DNA from: Acholeplasmataceae bacterium
GTDB lineage: Bacteria > Bacillota > Negativicutes > Acidaminococcales > Acidaminococcaceae
Length of the DNA stretch: 5,243 bases
Direction: 5' to 3'
Assembly (NCBI GenBank): GCA_012719555.1
Contig: JAAYAE010000337.1
Location: 1 to 5,243, forward strand
Both the position numbers and the translations under genes were made by a program. Positions within the stretch are counted from its first letter, which is position 1. Every line of letters begins with the position of its first letter. Shown here in pieces: positions 1 to 5,243 of the stretch. The notes under the pieces were generated by a model. The model searched no databases and had not been told where the DNA came from. It worked only from the letters and a program-made list of their open reading frames with translations.

Positions 1-642
1 ACTCATGGTTGTGCATTCTATATGCCATCCAGGGCGTCCCTTCCCCCAAGGACTATCCCAAGAAGGTTCTCCCGGCTTAGCCGTTTTCCATAAAGCAAAA
101 TCCATAGGATTTTCTTTGCGGTCATCAATATCTACACGAGCTCCTGACATCATATCATCCAAATTGCGGCCGCTTAATTCACCATAATGTGCAAACTTCT
201 CTACCCTGTAATATACATCACCATCTACTACATATCCATATCCATTATCTATCAAAGTTTGAACTGTTTTAATTATTTCTGTCATATGATCTGAAACTTT
301 TGGATAAACATGTGCTCTTCGTACATTTAACTGGTCCATAACTTCAAAATAAGCATCAATGTACCTATTGCCAATATCGCTCCATTGCACGCCCTCATCA
401 TTGGCTTTATTGATAATTTTATCATCCACATCCGTGAAATTTTGCACATGAGTTACATCATAGCCCTCATGCTCCAAAAACCTTCTTATAACATCCCAAG
501 TAACAAAAGGCCTAGCATTACCTATATGAGGGTGGTTATAGGGTGTAACCCCGCAAACATAAATACCGGCTTTGCCCTTAACAATTGGTTCGAAGTTCTC
601 TTTTTGTTTCGTCAGAGTATTATATACTTTAATAGTCATCAT
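1..642 (-). CDS. cysS: Cysteinyl-tRNA synthetase, N-terminal 214 codons (cut by window edge)
   Basis: Class I aminoacyl-tRNA synthetase that charges tRNA-Cys with cysteine in the cytoplasm. I translated the minus strand from 642 to the window edge, which is 214 uninterrupted codons. Visible family motifs are the zinc-ligand Cys30 in CGVTPYNHPHIGNAR, which also carries the HIGH-type ATP site (HIGN), then FTDVDDKI (about 69-76), and GWHIEC ending in Cys210, the second zinc ligand. These positions agree with Cys28 and Cys209 of the E. coli enzyme. The remaining zinc ligands, the KMSKS loop and the anticodon-binding domain lie beyond the left edge, so the gene is truncated by the window, not broken. 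Two ATG codons stand in tandem (642-640 and 639-637). AGGAG lies 4 nt before the first and 7 nt before the second, so the protein may really begin at the second ATG. The family usually has about 460-480 residues. The gene starts 9 nt after gltX and is probably co-transcribed with it. Confidence 0.97.
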   Translation of the reverse strand, partial: MMTIKVYNTLTKQKENFEPIVKGKAGIYVCGVTPYNHPHIGNARPFVTWDVIRRFLEHEGYDVTHVQNFTDVDDKIINKANDEGVQWSDIGNRYIDAYFEVMDQLNVRRAHVYPKVSDHMTEIIKTVQTLIDNGYGYVVDGDVYYRVEKFAHYGELSGRNLDDMMSGARVDIDDRKENPMDFALWKTAKPGEPSWDSPWGKGRPGWHIECTTMS

Positions 643-645
643 AGT

Positions 646-653
646 TCTCCTTT
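646..653 (-). promoter_or_regulatory. cysS ribosome binding site overlapping the gltX stop codon
   Basis: Read on the minus strand, the junction is GCT TAA AGGAGAACT ATG ATG. The AAGGAGAA Shine-Dalgarno core shares its first bases with the gltX TAA stop (654-652). Ribosomes finishing gltX therefore release on the cysS initiation site, which suggests coupled translation. Spacing from the GGAG core favours the second ATG (7 nt) over the first (4 nt). Confidence 0.8.
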
Positions 654-2127
654 AAGCTAAGGCTATGCCTACTTTTTCCAAGCTTGTTTTAATACGTTTT
701 ATGCTCCGGTCTTTTCCTAGTAACGGAATCATTTCCACTAATTCCGGACCATGTTGATTACCGGTCAAAGCCACACGAACCGGCATATAAACGAATTTAC
801 CACCAAATTTGGTCGTTTTTTGTATAGTTTTAAAAATATTTTTTACCGTTGGCCCGTCAATAATTTCGGCGGCTTCCAATTCTTTTATAAACATTTGCAT
901 AACTGTTGGAACTGTTTCCTCTTTTAATACAGCTTCTGCTTCCGAAGTTTCGAACTCGAATTCATCACCAAAATACATTCCCACCACCTGAGGAATTTCT
1001 GCACCAAAAGATACTTGTTCGTGTGCTGTAGCAACCACTTTTTTCAGCCAAGCTAATTTTTCGTCTGTTTCTTTCCCATTCATATACCCAGCAGCAATCA
1101 TATGTGGTTTAGCTGCTGCAAAAAATTCTTCAGGGGTTAATTTCCTCATATAATGTTGATTAATCCAGTTCAGCTTATCTACATCAAAAACAGCGGGGTT
1201 TTTTGCTACATGTTTCATAGAAAATTCTCTAATTAATTCTTCTTCTGTGAAAATCTCTTGCTCACTGCTAGGCGCCCACCCCAGTAAAGCCAAAAAATTC
1301 ACAAGACCTGCCGGTAGATACCCCATCTGCTTGTATTGATCAACAGAAGTTGCTCCGTGACGCTTACTCATTTTCTTCTTATCTTTGCCCAAAATCAAAG
1401 AAATATGTCCAAATTTAGGGCGTTCAAATTGCAAAGCATCATATACTAACAATTGCCTTGGTGTATTTGATAAATGTTCCTCGGCACGAATTACATGAGT
1501 AATATGCATCAAAGCGTCGTCAATGGCTACAGCATAATTATAAGTAGGAATACCATCAGATTTAACTATAACAAAATCGCCTATACCATCTGACTCAAAA
1601 CTTACTTCACCACGCACTAAGTCATCAAATACAATTTGTTTGCCTTCAGGAACACGGAAACGGATACTCGGCTTCCTACCTTCAGCCTTATAAGCTGCAA
1701 TTTGTTCCGGAGACAAATTACGACATTTACCCATATAGCGGGGCATCATGCTTTTCGCAGTAAGAACTTCGCGCTCTTCTTCCAATTCTTCAGGCGTACA
1801 GTAACAATAATAAGCCTTTCCTTCCGCCAGTAATTGGTCAGTATATTTTTTGTATATATCCAAGCGCTCCATTTGGCGATAAGGTCCGTACGGGCCCCCA
1901 ACATCTACGCCTTCATCCCAATCCATACCAAGCCATTTCAATGCGTCCTTGATATTTTCTTCTGATTCAGGCGTAGAACGCTCTCTATCTGTATCTTCAA
2001 TTCTCAAAACCATCTTTCCACCCATTTTACGGGCCAAGAGCCAATTAAATAAAGCGGAACGTGCTCCACCAATATGAAACGGTACTGTTGGACTCGGTGC
2101 AAACCTTACTCTAATTTCTTTATCCAT
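652..2127 (-). CDS. gltX: Glutamyl-tRNA synthetase, 491 aa
   Basis: Class I synthetase that attaches glutamate to tRNA-Glu in the cytoplasm. Whether it also charges tRNA-Gln (non-discriminating type) cannot be told by eye. The length of 491 residues is normal. Motifs in order are RFAPSPTVPFHIGGAR (8-23, HIGH-type ATP site), LRIEDTDRERS (41-51), a zinc-site-like Cys108-x-Cys110 followed by Cys135, IPTYNYAVAIDD (193-204), and KMSKRHG (252-258, KMSKS loop). The C-terminal helical anticodon-binding region runs from about 315 and includes RVALTGNQHGPEL. The residue after PSPT is Val15, where the family nearly always has Gly; see findings. I chose ATG at 2127 because GGGGG (2139-2135) sits 7 nt upstream and the HIGH motif is then at the usual distance from the start. 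An in-frame TTG at 2160 would add 11 unconserved residues and has no such support. The gene lies 75 nt after ispDF and 9 nt before cysS. It ends in TAA. Confidence 0.97.
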   Translation of the reverse strand: MDKEIRVRFAPSPTVPFHIGGARSALFNWLLARKMGGKMVLRIEDTDRERSTPESEENIKDALKWLGMDWDEGVDVGGPYGPYRQMERLDIYKKYTDQLLAEGKAYYCYCTPEELEEEREVLTAKSMMPRYMGKCRNLSPEQIAAYKAEGRKPSIRFRVPEGKQIVFDDLVRGEVSFESDGIGDFVIVKSDGIPTYNYAVAIDDALMHITHVIRAEEHLSNTPRQLLVYDALQFERPKFGHISLILGKDKKKMSKRHGATSVDQYKQMGYLPAGLVNFLALLGWAPSSEQEIFTEEELIREFSMKHVAKNPAVFDVDKLNWINQHYMRKLTPEEFFAAAKPHMIAAGYMNGKETDEKLAWLKKVVATAHEQVSFGAEIPQVVGMYFGDEFEFETSEAEAVLKEETVPTVMQMFIKELEAAEIIDGPTVKNIFKTIQKTTKFGGKFVYMPVRVALTGNQHGPELVEMIPLLGKDRSIKRIKTSLEKVGIALA

Positions 2128-2132
2128 GAAAA

Positions 2133-2139
2133 TTCCCCC
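2133..2139 (-). promoter_or_regulatory. gltX ribosome binding site (G-tract type) that decides the start
   Basis: The minus strand reads TTGGGGGAATTTTCATG. Five consecutive G's end 7 nt before the ATG at 2127 and can pair with the CCUCC end of 16S rRNA, although this is not the AGGAGG form used by yacL. It supports ATG 2127 over the upstream TTG at 2160. Confidence 0.6.
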
Positions 2140-2182
2140 AATATAATTGATAGTAGCCAAAACAACAATAAATTACCTGCCT

Positions 2183-2191
2183 ATTATAACA
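2183..2191 (-). promoter_or_regulatory. Candidate extended -10 promoter for gltX-cysS
   Basis: In the 75-nt gap between ispDF and gltX the minus strand reads TGTTATAATAGG. This is a perfect TATAAT (2188-2183) preceded by the extended TGn element. Windows 16-18 nt upstream hold only A-rich sequence at the end of ispDF, so no good -35 is present; extended -10 promoters can work without one. Transcription would start near 2176, giving a leader of about 50 nt. The core TGTTATAATA is identical to that of the carD promoter. No terminator hairpin is visible after ispDF, so gltX probably also receives read-through from yacL-ispDF. The rest of the gap holds only the gltX ribosome binding site and a weak CAAT-TAT-ATTG inverted repeat. 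Confidence 0.5.
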
Positions 2192-2202
2192 TAAAGAGCA
2201 AG

Positions 2203-3399
2203 CTATTTTTTACGAATTACTGTTACAGTTGCTTGTGCTGCTATTCCTTCTTTTCTACCAACAAAACCCAATTTCTCAGTAGTAGTAGCTTTTACATTCA
2301 AAGCATCATCAGCCAAATTTAATTCCTTTTGCAAATTTTTCTTCATTGCTTGACGATATGGTGCCATTTTGGGCTGCTCGGCAATAATCGTAATATCAGC
2401 ATTGCCAACTTGCCAGCCCGCACTGCTCAAGATTTTTATGACGTGACGCAAAAGCACCATACTATCAGCGTCTTTAAAAGCTGTGTCAGTATCAGGAAAG
2501 TATTGCCCAATATCTCCCATTCCCACAGCTCCCAGCATCCCGTCCATTAAAGCATGCAAAGCTACATCAGCGTCAGAATGGCCCTCCAAGCCTAACTCAT
2601 AAGGAATTAAAATGCCACAAATTATAAGTTTTCTGTTTGGGACTAAACAGTGTACGTCAAACCCGCAGCCAACATGTATGCTTTCATTCACAATAATTTC
2701 TCCCTTTTCTCTTAGTAAAACTTTAGCCCAAAGCAAATCCTCCGGAGTTGTGATTTTGTTGTTTTCGTAGGACCCTTCTGCCACTGTTACCGGCACACCC
2801 ATAAGTTCTACAGCACTAGCATCGTCAGTAACTATTGCGCCTGTTATTTTTAGTGCTTTGTAAGCCATTTTTAATAGCCCTATTCTGAAAATTTGTGGTG
2901 TTTGTACAACGCGCAAAGCATTGCGTTCAGGGGTTTCCATTACCAGATTCTTATCATCTACAACCTTGATTGTATTTTTTTCAGGAACTGCAGCTACAGC
3001 AGCCCCTGTTTTTCTAGCTACTTGCCATACGCGTTCAAATATTTGTGCCGTGGCAAAAGGACGTGCACCATCATGGACAGCCACATATCCTTCAGCTTCC
3101 GGAATACTGTCTAAAGCATTTGCTACTGAATCCTGTCTTTCTAACCCGCCGGCAACAACTTCCCAACTCAACCCAGGATAATATTCGTTTTGATACCTTT
3201 TTAAAATTTCAGTGGCTTCACTAATTTCATTAGGAGCAACTACTACAACTACTCTATCTAAGTTCTTGATAGCATTAATCTCTTTTAGATTATAAACAAT
3301 AATAGGCGCTGCATCCAAAAGCACAAAGGCCTTGTTTTTACCAAGGCCTAAGCGTTTTCCCGATCCGGCAGCCGCCAAAATAACTATGAGCTTTTCCAT
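2203..3399 (-). CDS. ispDF: Bifunctional IspD/IspF fusion enzyme of the MEP pathway, 398 aa
   Basis: This protein carries out two non-consecutive steps of isoprenoid precursor synthesis. IspD couples CTP with 2-C-methyl-D-erythritol 4-phosphate to give CDP-ME; IspF cyclises CDP-ME 2-phosphate to MEcPP with release of CMP. The N-terminal IspD domain (about 1-230) shows the nucleotide-binding loop AAAGSGKR (9-16), VHDGARPF (108-115), TPQIF (167-171), TDDASAVE (191-198) and NKITTPEDL (214-222). The C-terminal IspF domain (about 240-398) shows the zinc ligands Asp248 and His250 in GCGFDVH, His274 in GHSDAD, GDIG and FPDTD (295-305), and KATTTEKLGFVGR (370-382). The linker is only about 10 residues. 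There is no stop or frameshift between the domains. The IspD motif usually written KQF reads KAF here (23-25). ATG 3399 is preceded by GGGAG 7 nt upstream and lies 15 nt after yacL, so the two are co-transcribed. It ends in TAG. Confidence 0.96.
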   Translation of the reverse strand: MEKLIVILAAAGSGKRLGLGKNKAFVLLDAAPIIVYNLKEINAIKNLDRVVVVVAPNEISEATEILKRYQNEYYPGLSWEVVAGGLERQDSVANALDSIPEAEGYVAVHDGARPFATAQIFERVWQVARKTGAAVAAVPEKNTIKVVDDKNLVMETPERNALRVVQTPQIFRIGLLKMAYKALKITGAIVTDDASAVELMGVPVTVAEGSYENNKITTPEDLLWAKVLLREKGEIIVNESIHVGCGFDVHCLVPNRKLIICGILIPYELGLEGHSDADVALHALMDGMLGAVGMGDIGQYFPDTDTAFKDADSMVLLRHVIKILSSAGWQVGNADITIIAEQPKMAPYRQAMKKNLQKELNLADDALNVKATTTEKLGFVGRKEGIAAQATVTVIRKK

Positions 3400-3414
3400 A
3401 AATTTTCTCCCACA

Positions 3415-4527
3415 TTATTTCATTTTGGCAAAAATCATACGTCCTGCTGATGTCTGTAGAACAGATGTTACAATAACAGGTACATTAGCATTAACAGCAC
3501 GTCTACCGCCTTCTACGACAATCATAGTGCCATCATCTAAGTAAGCAATAGCTTGTCCTTGTTCTTTGCCTTCTTTTGCTAAAAATACTTTCATTTCTTC
3601 TCCTGGTAAAACTGCTGGTTTTACCGCATTTGCTAGGTCATTAATGTTCAAAATGCGTACGCCTTGGATCTCGGCAACTTTGCTTAAATTGAAATCATTT
3701 GTTGCTACAACACCGCCAATTTCTTTGGCTAGTCTTACCAGTTTAGCGTCAACTTCTGTTATATCGTCATAGTCTCGTTCACTAATTTCCACTTTAGCTA
3801 ATTTATCTGCCTGAATTTCTTTGACTACATCTAATCCTCGCCGGCCACGATTACGTTTCAAAGTATCAGCGGAATCAGCTATCTTTTGCAATTCCTCCAA
3901 TACAAATTTCGTAATCACGATAGGTCCATCCAAGAAACCTGTTTTTACAATATCTACAATACGCCCGTCAATTAAAACACTGGTATCAAGAATTTTATAA
4001 TTGCAAGAAACTAAATGAGCATCGTTTTTCTTTATGCTCTCCTTCGGCATTCGCAAAGATGGAATCCGATTGAAAAAAGATACGATATCAGTACGTTTGC
4101 GCAGGGCAACTTTTGCACCAACAATAGCAAATATTAAGCTTAAAATTAATGGAATATAAGAACCAACTATAGGTAAATGAGAAAAAGGTGCTCCTAATAA
4201 ATTAGCCACAACAAGCCCAATAATAGCGCCCATAGCTACAACCAAAATATAACTGGTAGGAAGTTTAGCCAAGACAACAGCAATAAGTTCAGTAAAACGC
4301 ATAGTGCTGTTAATAAGCATTGGCGCCACTGCATATCCTACACCGCCAAAAACTAAAACACCAATAACTCCTGATAATGTTGTCGCGATAGTAACGCCAA
4401 ATATTCCGCTACTTTCAAATTTATAATTGACCACTCCTGAAATATAAGGTGTCATTAATTCCATCAAAATTAAACCTGTAATAGCGAAAACAATCACTAT
4501 TGTTAGTTTTAAGATTTTTTCTAACAT
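3415..4527 (-). CDS. yacL: YacL-type membrane-anchored PIN-TRAM protein, 370 aa
   Basis: Putative membrane-bound nuclease of the YacL family; its substrate is not evident from the sequence. The N-terminus has four hydrophobic segments (about 7-25, 46-70, 92-111, 123-142), followed by a basic stretch ALRKRTD that should face the cytoplasm. The PIN domain (about 177-300) opens with KILDTSVLIDGR. Its likely acidic metal ligands are Asp181, Glu212 (VLEEL), Asp260 (EVDAKL) and Asp278 (TNDFNL), so the active site looks intact. The C-terminal TRAM domain (about 306-368) is a predicted nucleic-acid-binding beta barrel. I chose ATG 4527 because the full anti-16S match AGGAGGTGA lies just upstream. An in-frame ATG at 4554 would add nine residues, but it overlaps the proposed -10 box and has no ribosome binding site. 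yacL lies next to ispD in Bacillus as well, which supports the name. Confidence 0.94.
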   Translation of the reverse strand: MLEKILKLTIVIVFAITGLILMELMTPYISGVVNYKFESSGIFGVTIATTLSGVIGVLVFGGVGYAVAPMLINSTMRFTELIAVVLAKLPTSYILVVAMGAIIGLVVANLLGAPFSHLPIVGSYIPLILSLIFAIVGAKVALRKRTDIVSFFNRIPSLRMPKESIKKNDAHLVSCNYKILDTSVLIDGRIVDIVKTGFLDGPIVITKFVLEELQKIADSADTLKRNRGRRGLDVVKEIQADKLAKVEISERDYDDITEVDAKLVRLAKEIGGVVATNDFNLSKVAEIQGVRILNINDLANAVKPAVLPGEEMKVFLAKEGKEQGQAIAYLDDGTMIVVEGGRRAVNANVPVIVTSVLQTSAGRMIFAKMK

Positions 4528-4531
4528 TTTT

Positions 4532-4540
4532 TCACCTCCT
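4532..4540 (-). promoter_or_regulatory. yacL ribosome binding site, consensus AGGAGGTGA
   Basis: Nine consecutive bases complement the 3' end of 16S rRNA. The GGAGG core ends 7 nt before the ATG at 4527. This fixes the start of yacL and rejects the upstream in-frame ATG at 4554. Confidence 0.9.
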
Positions 4541-4552
4541 TTCGCTCGTACC

Positions 4553-4582
4553 ATTATATTTTACTATAAATATTCCTATAAA
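4553..4582 (-). promoter_or_regulatory. Candidate sigma-A promoter for yacL-ispDF
   Basis: On the minus strand, TTTATA (4582-4577, four of six matches to TTGACA) is followed after 18 nt by a perfect TATAAT (4558-4553). Transcription would begin near 4546, leaving a leader of about 20 nt that contains the ribosome binding site. The promoter lies directly after the terminator that ends carD, which is where a new unit would need one. The -35 and most of the spacer are made of a 12-bp tandem repeat. Confidence 0.6.
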
Positions 4583-4584
4583 TA
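4561..4584 (-). repeat. Two-unit 12-bp tandem repeat inside the yacL promoter
   Basis: Read on the minus strand, the units are TATTTATAGGAA (4584-4573) and TATTTATAGTAA (4572-4561). They are contiguous and differ at one base. The first unit contains the proposed -35 hexamer; the second fills most of the spacer before the -10 box. It could be a replication-slippage duplication or a pair of protein-binding sites; the sequence alone does not decide. Confidence 0.85.
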
Positions 4585-4589
4585 CACAC

Positions 4590-4621
4590 AAAAAAAAAAT
4601 ACGTCGATTTTGACGTATTTT
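4590..4621 (-). terminator. Intrinsic terminator after carD
   Basis: The minus strand reads AAAATACGTC, loop AAAATC, then GACGTATTTT, a perfect 10-bp stem (4621-4612 with 4605-4596). It runs straight into ten consecutive T's (4599-4590), four of them in the stem. The stem begins within the carD TAA stop codon. On the plus strand only four T's follow the hairpin, so it should work in the carD direction only. The stem is AU-rich, with three G-C pairs next to the loop, so some read-through into yacL is possible. Confidence 0.88.
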
Positions 4622-5102
4622 AACCAAAAAATTTCATTAACCAGGCCTCGCTATTGGGTCCATCACAGGATCTCACTAACATAACTTCGCTTAGCAATAT
4701 TTGCTTTGCCGTATTTAAAAGTCGTCGTTCACCTGTTGAAAGCTTTTTGGTGTCTTCTTGAACTGCCAAGGTTCGAACCACATCAGCTACTTCAAAAATA
4801 TCTCCGCTTTTCATCTTGTCCAAATACATGTTAAACCGTCTATTCCAAGTAATGGTTTTCATAATGTTTTCAGGTCGATCCTTCAATACACTTTCAACCT
4901 TAGTCAGAATTTTTTTATCAACAATATGGCGCACCCCAACGCGCTCCACATTTCCCTTTGGAATCATGACCTTCATATCCCCCAAGAGCATTTGCAATAT
5001 AAAATATTCCACAATATTTCCGTCCAGATTGCGTTCTTCAATCTCTTCAATTATTCCTGCTCCGTGCATTGGATAAACTACTTTATCTCCTATGGCAAAC
5101 AT
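4620..5102 (-). CDS. carD: CarD/CdnL-family transcriptional regulator, 160 aa
   Basis: RNA polymerase-binding protein. Characterised CarD proteins contact the beta subunit and stabilise the open promoter complex, including at rRNA promoters. The N-terminal Tudor-like RNAP-interaction domain (about 1-60) begins with MFAIGDKVVYPMHGAG and includes GDMKVMIP (41-48). The C-terminal helical DNA-binding domain (about 66-160) has the motif ITWNRRFNMY, with Trp86 at the place of the tryptophan that wedges into the minor groove in the Thermus protein, and LSTGERRLLNTAKQILLSE (121-139). The length of 160 residues is normal for the family. ATG 5102 is preceded by GAGGGGGGACAAGG, whose G-rich stretch serves as ribosome binding site. 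The gene has its own consensus promoter and a terminator, so it appears to be transcribed mainly alone, although it heads the yacL-ispDF-gltX-cysS cluster. It ends in TAA inside the terminator stem. The gene name reflects the family; its regulatory targets here are unknown. Confidence 0.93.
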   Translation of the reverse strand: MFAIGDKVVYPMHGAGIIEEIEERNLDGNIVEYFILQMLLGDMKVMIPKGNVERVGVRHIVDKKILTKVESVLKDRPENIMKTITWNRRFNMYLDKMKSGDIFEVADVVRTLAVQEDTKKLSTGERRLLNTAKQILLSEVMLVRSCDGPNSEAWLMKFFG

Positions 5103-5192
5103 CCTTGTCCCCCCTCAAAACAAAACTTACTACACAAACAAAAAATGTCAGTGCCATACTCTATAATTAGATAACGCTAATTTGAAGAATAT
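5103..5192 (-). other. carD 5' untranslated leader, about 90 nt
   Basis: This is the stretch between the predicted transcription start (near 5192) and the carD ATG. It holds a weak 6-bp hairpin, AATTAG-CGTTAT-CTAATT (5182-5165), and then a T/G-rich segment leading into the six-G ribosome binding site region. I see no riboswitch, T-box or terminator-like structure in it. The transcription start is inferred from promoter spacing. Confidence 0.5.
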
Positions 5193-5215
5193 AGATGTAT
5201 TATAACACAAATTAG
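5177..5215. repeat. 8-bp inverted repeat flanking the carD -10 box
   Basis: CTAATTTG (5177-5184, plus strand) and its exact reverse complement CAAATTAG (5208-5215) lie 23 nt apart, centre to centre 31 bp or about three helical turns. One arm is in the promoter spacer and the other just downstream of the predicted start site. The placement suits an operator, but in such AT-rich DNA chance remains possible. Confidence 0.35.
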
Positions 5216-5228
5216 TAAATTTTGTCAA
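5199..5228 (-). promoter_or_regulatory. Strong sigma-A promoter for carD
   Basis: The minus strand has a perfect TTGACA (5228-5223), an 18-nt spacer and a perfect TATAAT (5204-5199). The spacer ends in TGT, so an extended -10 element is present as well. Transcription should start near 5192. This is the best promoter in the window and predicts high housekeeping expression. The upstream gene lies outside the window. Confidence 0.9.
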
Positions 5229-5243
5229 AGTTATATATTGTAC

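Noticed and set aside
385..660. 91-codon open frame on the plus strand across the start of cysS
   Set aside because: It is antisense to the conserved CysS N-terminus, with no domain and no plausible ribosome binding site.
2128..2160. Upstream TTG start for gltX adding 11 residues
   Set aside because: The added residues lie outside the conserved GluRS N-terminus, while ATG 2127 has a properly spaced G-tract ribosome binding site.
2128..2202. Possible T-box riboswitch leader before gltX
   Set aside because: The gap is 75 nt, far shorter than a T-box leader, and it has no stem-loop set and no terminator/antiterminator pair.
2279..2290. Trinucleotide-like repeat agtagtagtag
   Set aside because: It encodes the conserved TTTE of the IspF active-site region, so the repetition follows from the protein sequence.
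2074..2322. 82-codon plus-strand frame spanning the ispDF-gltX gap
   Set aside because: It overlaps the 3' end of ispDF and the 5' end of gltX on the opposite strand. Its translation is low-complexity Ser, Tyr, Cys and Phe, typical of antisense AT-rich DNA.
4758..5174. 138-codon open frame on the plus strand, antisense to carD
   Set aside because: It lies almost wholly across carD, which has clear family motifs. Its own translation is rich in Asn, His, Phe and Ser with no recognisable domain, and I see no ribosome binding site. It is a shadow frame.
5165..5182. 6-bp hairpin AATTAG-CGTTAT-CTAATT in the carD leader as a regulatory RNA element
   Set aside because: The stem is short and mostly A-U, with no T-tract and no conserved core. 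It is too weak to call a riboswitch or attenuator.
1..5243. A novel defence, mobile or secretion system
   Set aside because: Every gene belongs to a well-known housekeeping family in a familiar order. There are no transposase, integrase, toxin, CRISPR or phage-like sequences, and gaps between genes are short.

Overview
The window comes from an AT-rich bacterium (by eye roughly 40% GC, not counted). It looks like a Firmicute (Bacillota). The evidence is the conserved cluster carD / yacL / ispD-ispF / gltX / cysS, strong AGGAGG-type ribosome binding sites, and Firmicute-like protein sequences. The wording of the cysteinyl-tRNA synthetase N-terminus (CGVTPYNHPHIGNAR) and the fused IspDF recall Negativicutes to me, but that placement is memory-based inference.

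All five genes lie on the minus strand, so the operon reads from high to low coordinates. At the right end, a promoter with consensus hexamers (TTGACA-N18-TATAAT, with an extended -10) drives carD after a leader of about 90 nt. carD encodes a CarD/CdnL-family RNA polymerase-binding regulator. A perfect 10-bp hairpin followed by ten T's overlaps the carD stop codon and is a convincing intrinsic terminator. About 10 bases further downstream lies a second promoter candidate, built around a 12-bp tandem repeat. It would start a second unit: the membrane-anchored PIN-TRAM protein YacL, then the bifunctional IspDF enzyme of the MEP isoprenoid pathway 15 nt later, then glutamyl-tRNA synthetase (gltX) 75 nt later with its own extended -10 promoter candidate in that gap. 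Cysteinyl-tRNA synthetase (cysS) follows 9 nt later and is cut off by the left edge of the window.

Functionally this is a housekeeping neighbourhood: control of transcription initiation, a putative nuclease, isoprenoid precursor synthesis and two aminoacyl-tRNA synthetases. It is a rearranged version of the Bacillus order yacL-ispD-ispF-gltX-cysE-cysS, with ispD and ispF fused and cysE missing between gltX and cysS. I found no mobile element, CRISPR array, tRNA or rRNA. I also found no sign of an undescribed multi-gene system. The points worth a second look are the IspDF fusion, a Gly-to-Val change in the GluRS signature motif, and the structure of the two promoter regions. The only non-coding stretches are 643-651, 2128-2202, 3400-3414, 4528-4619 and 5103-5243; all are under 300 bases and are described below.
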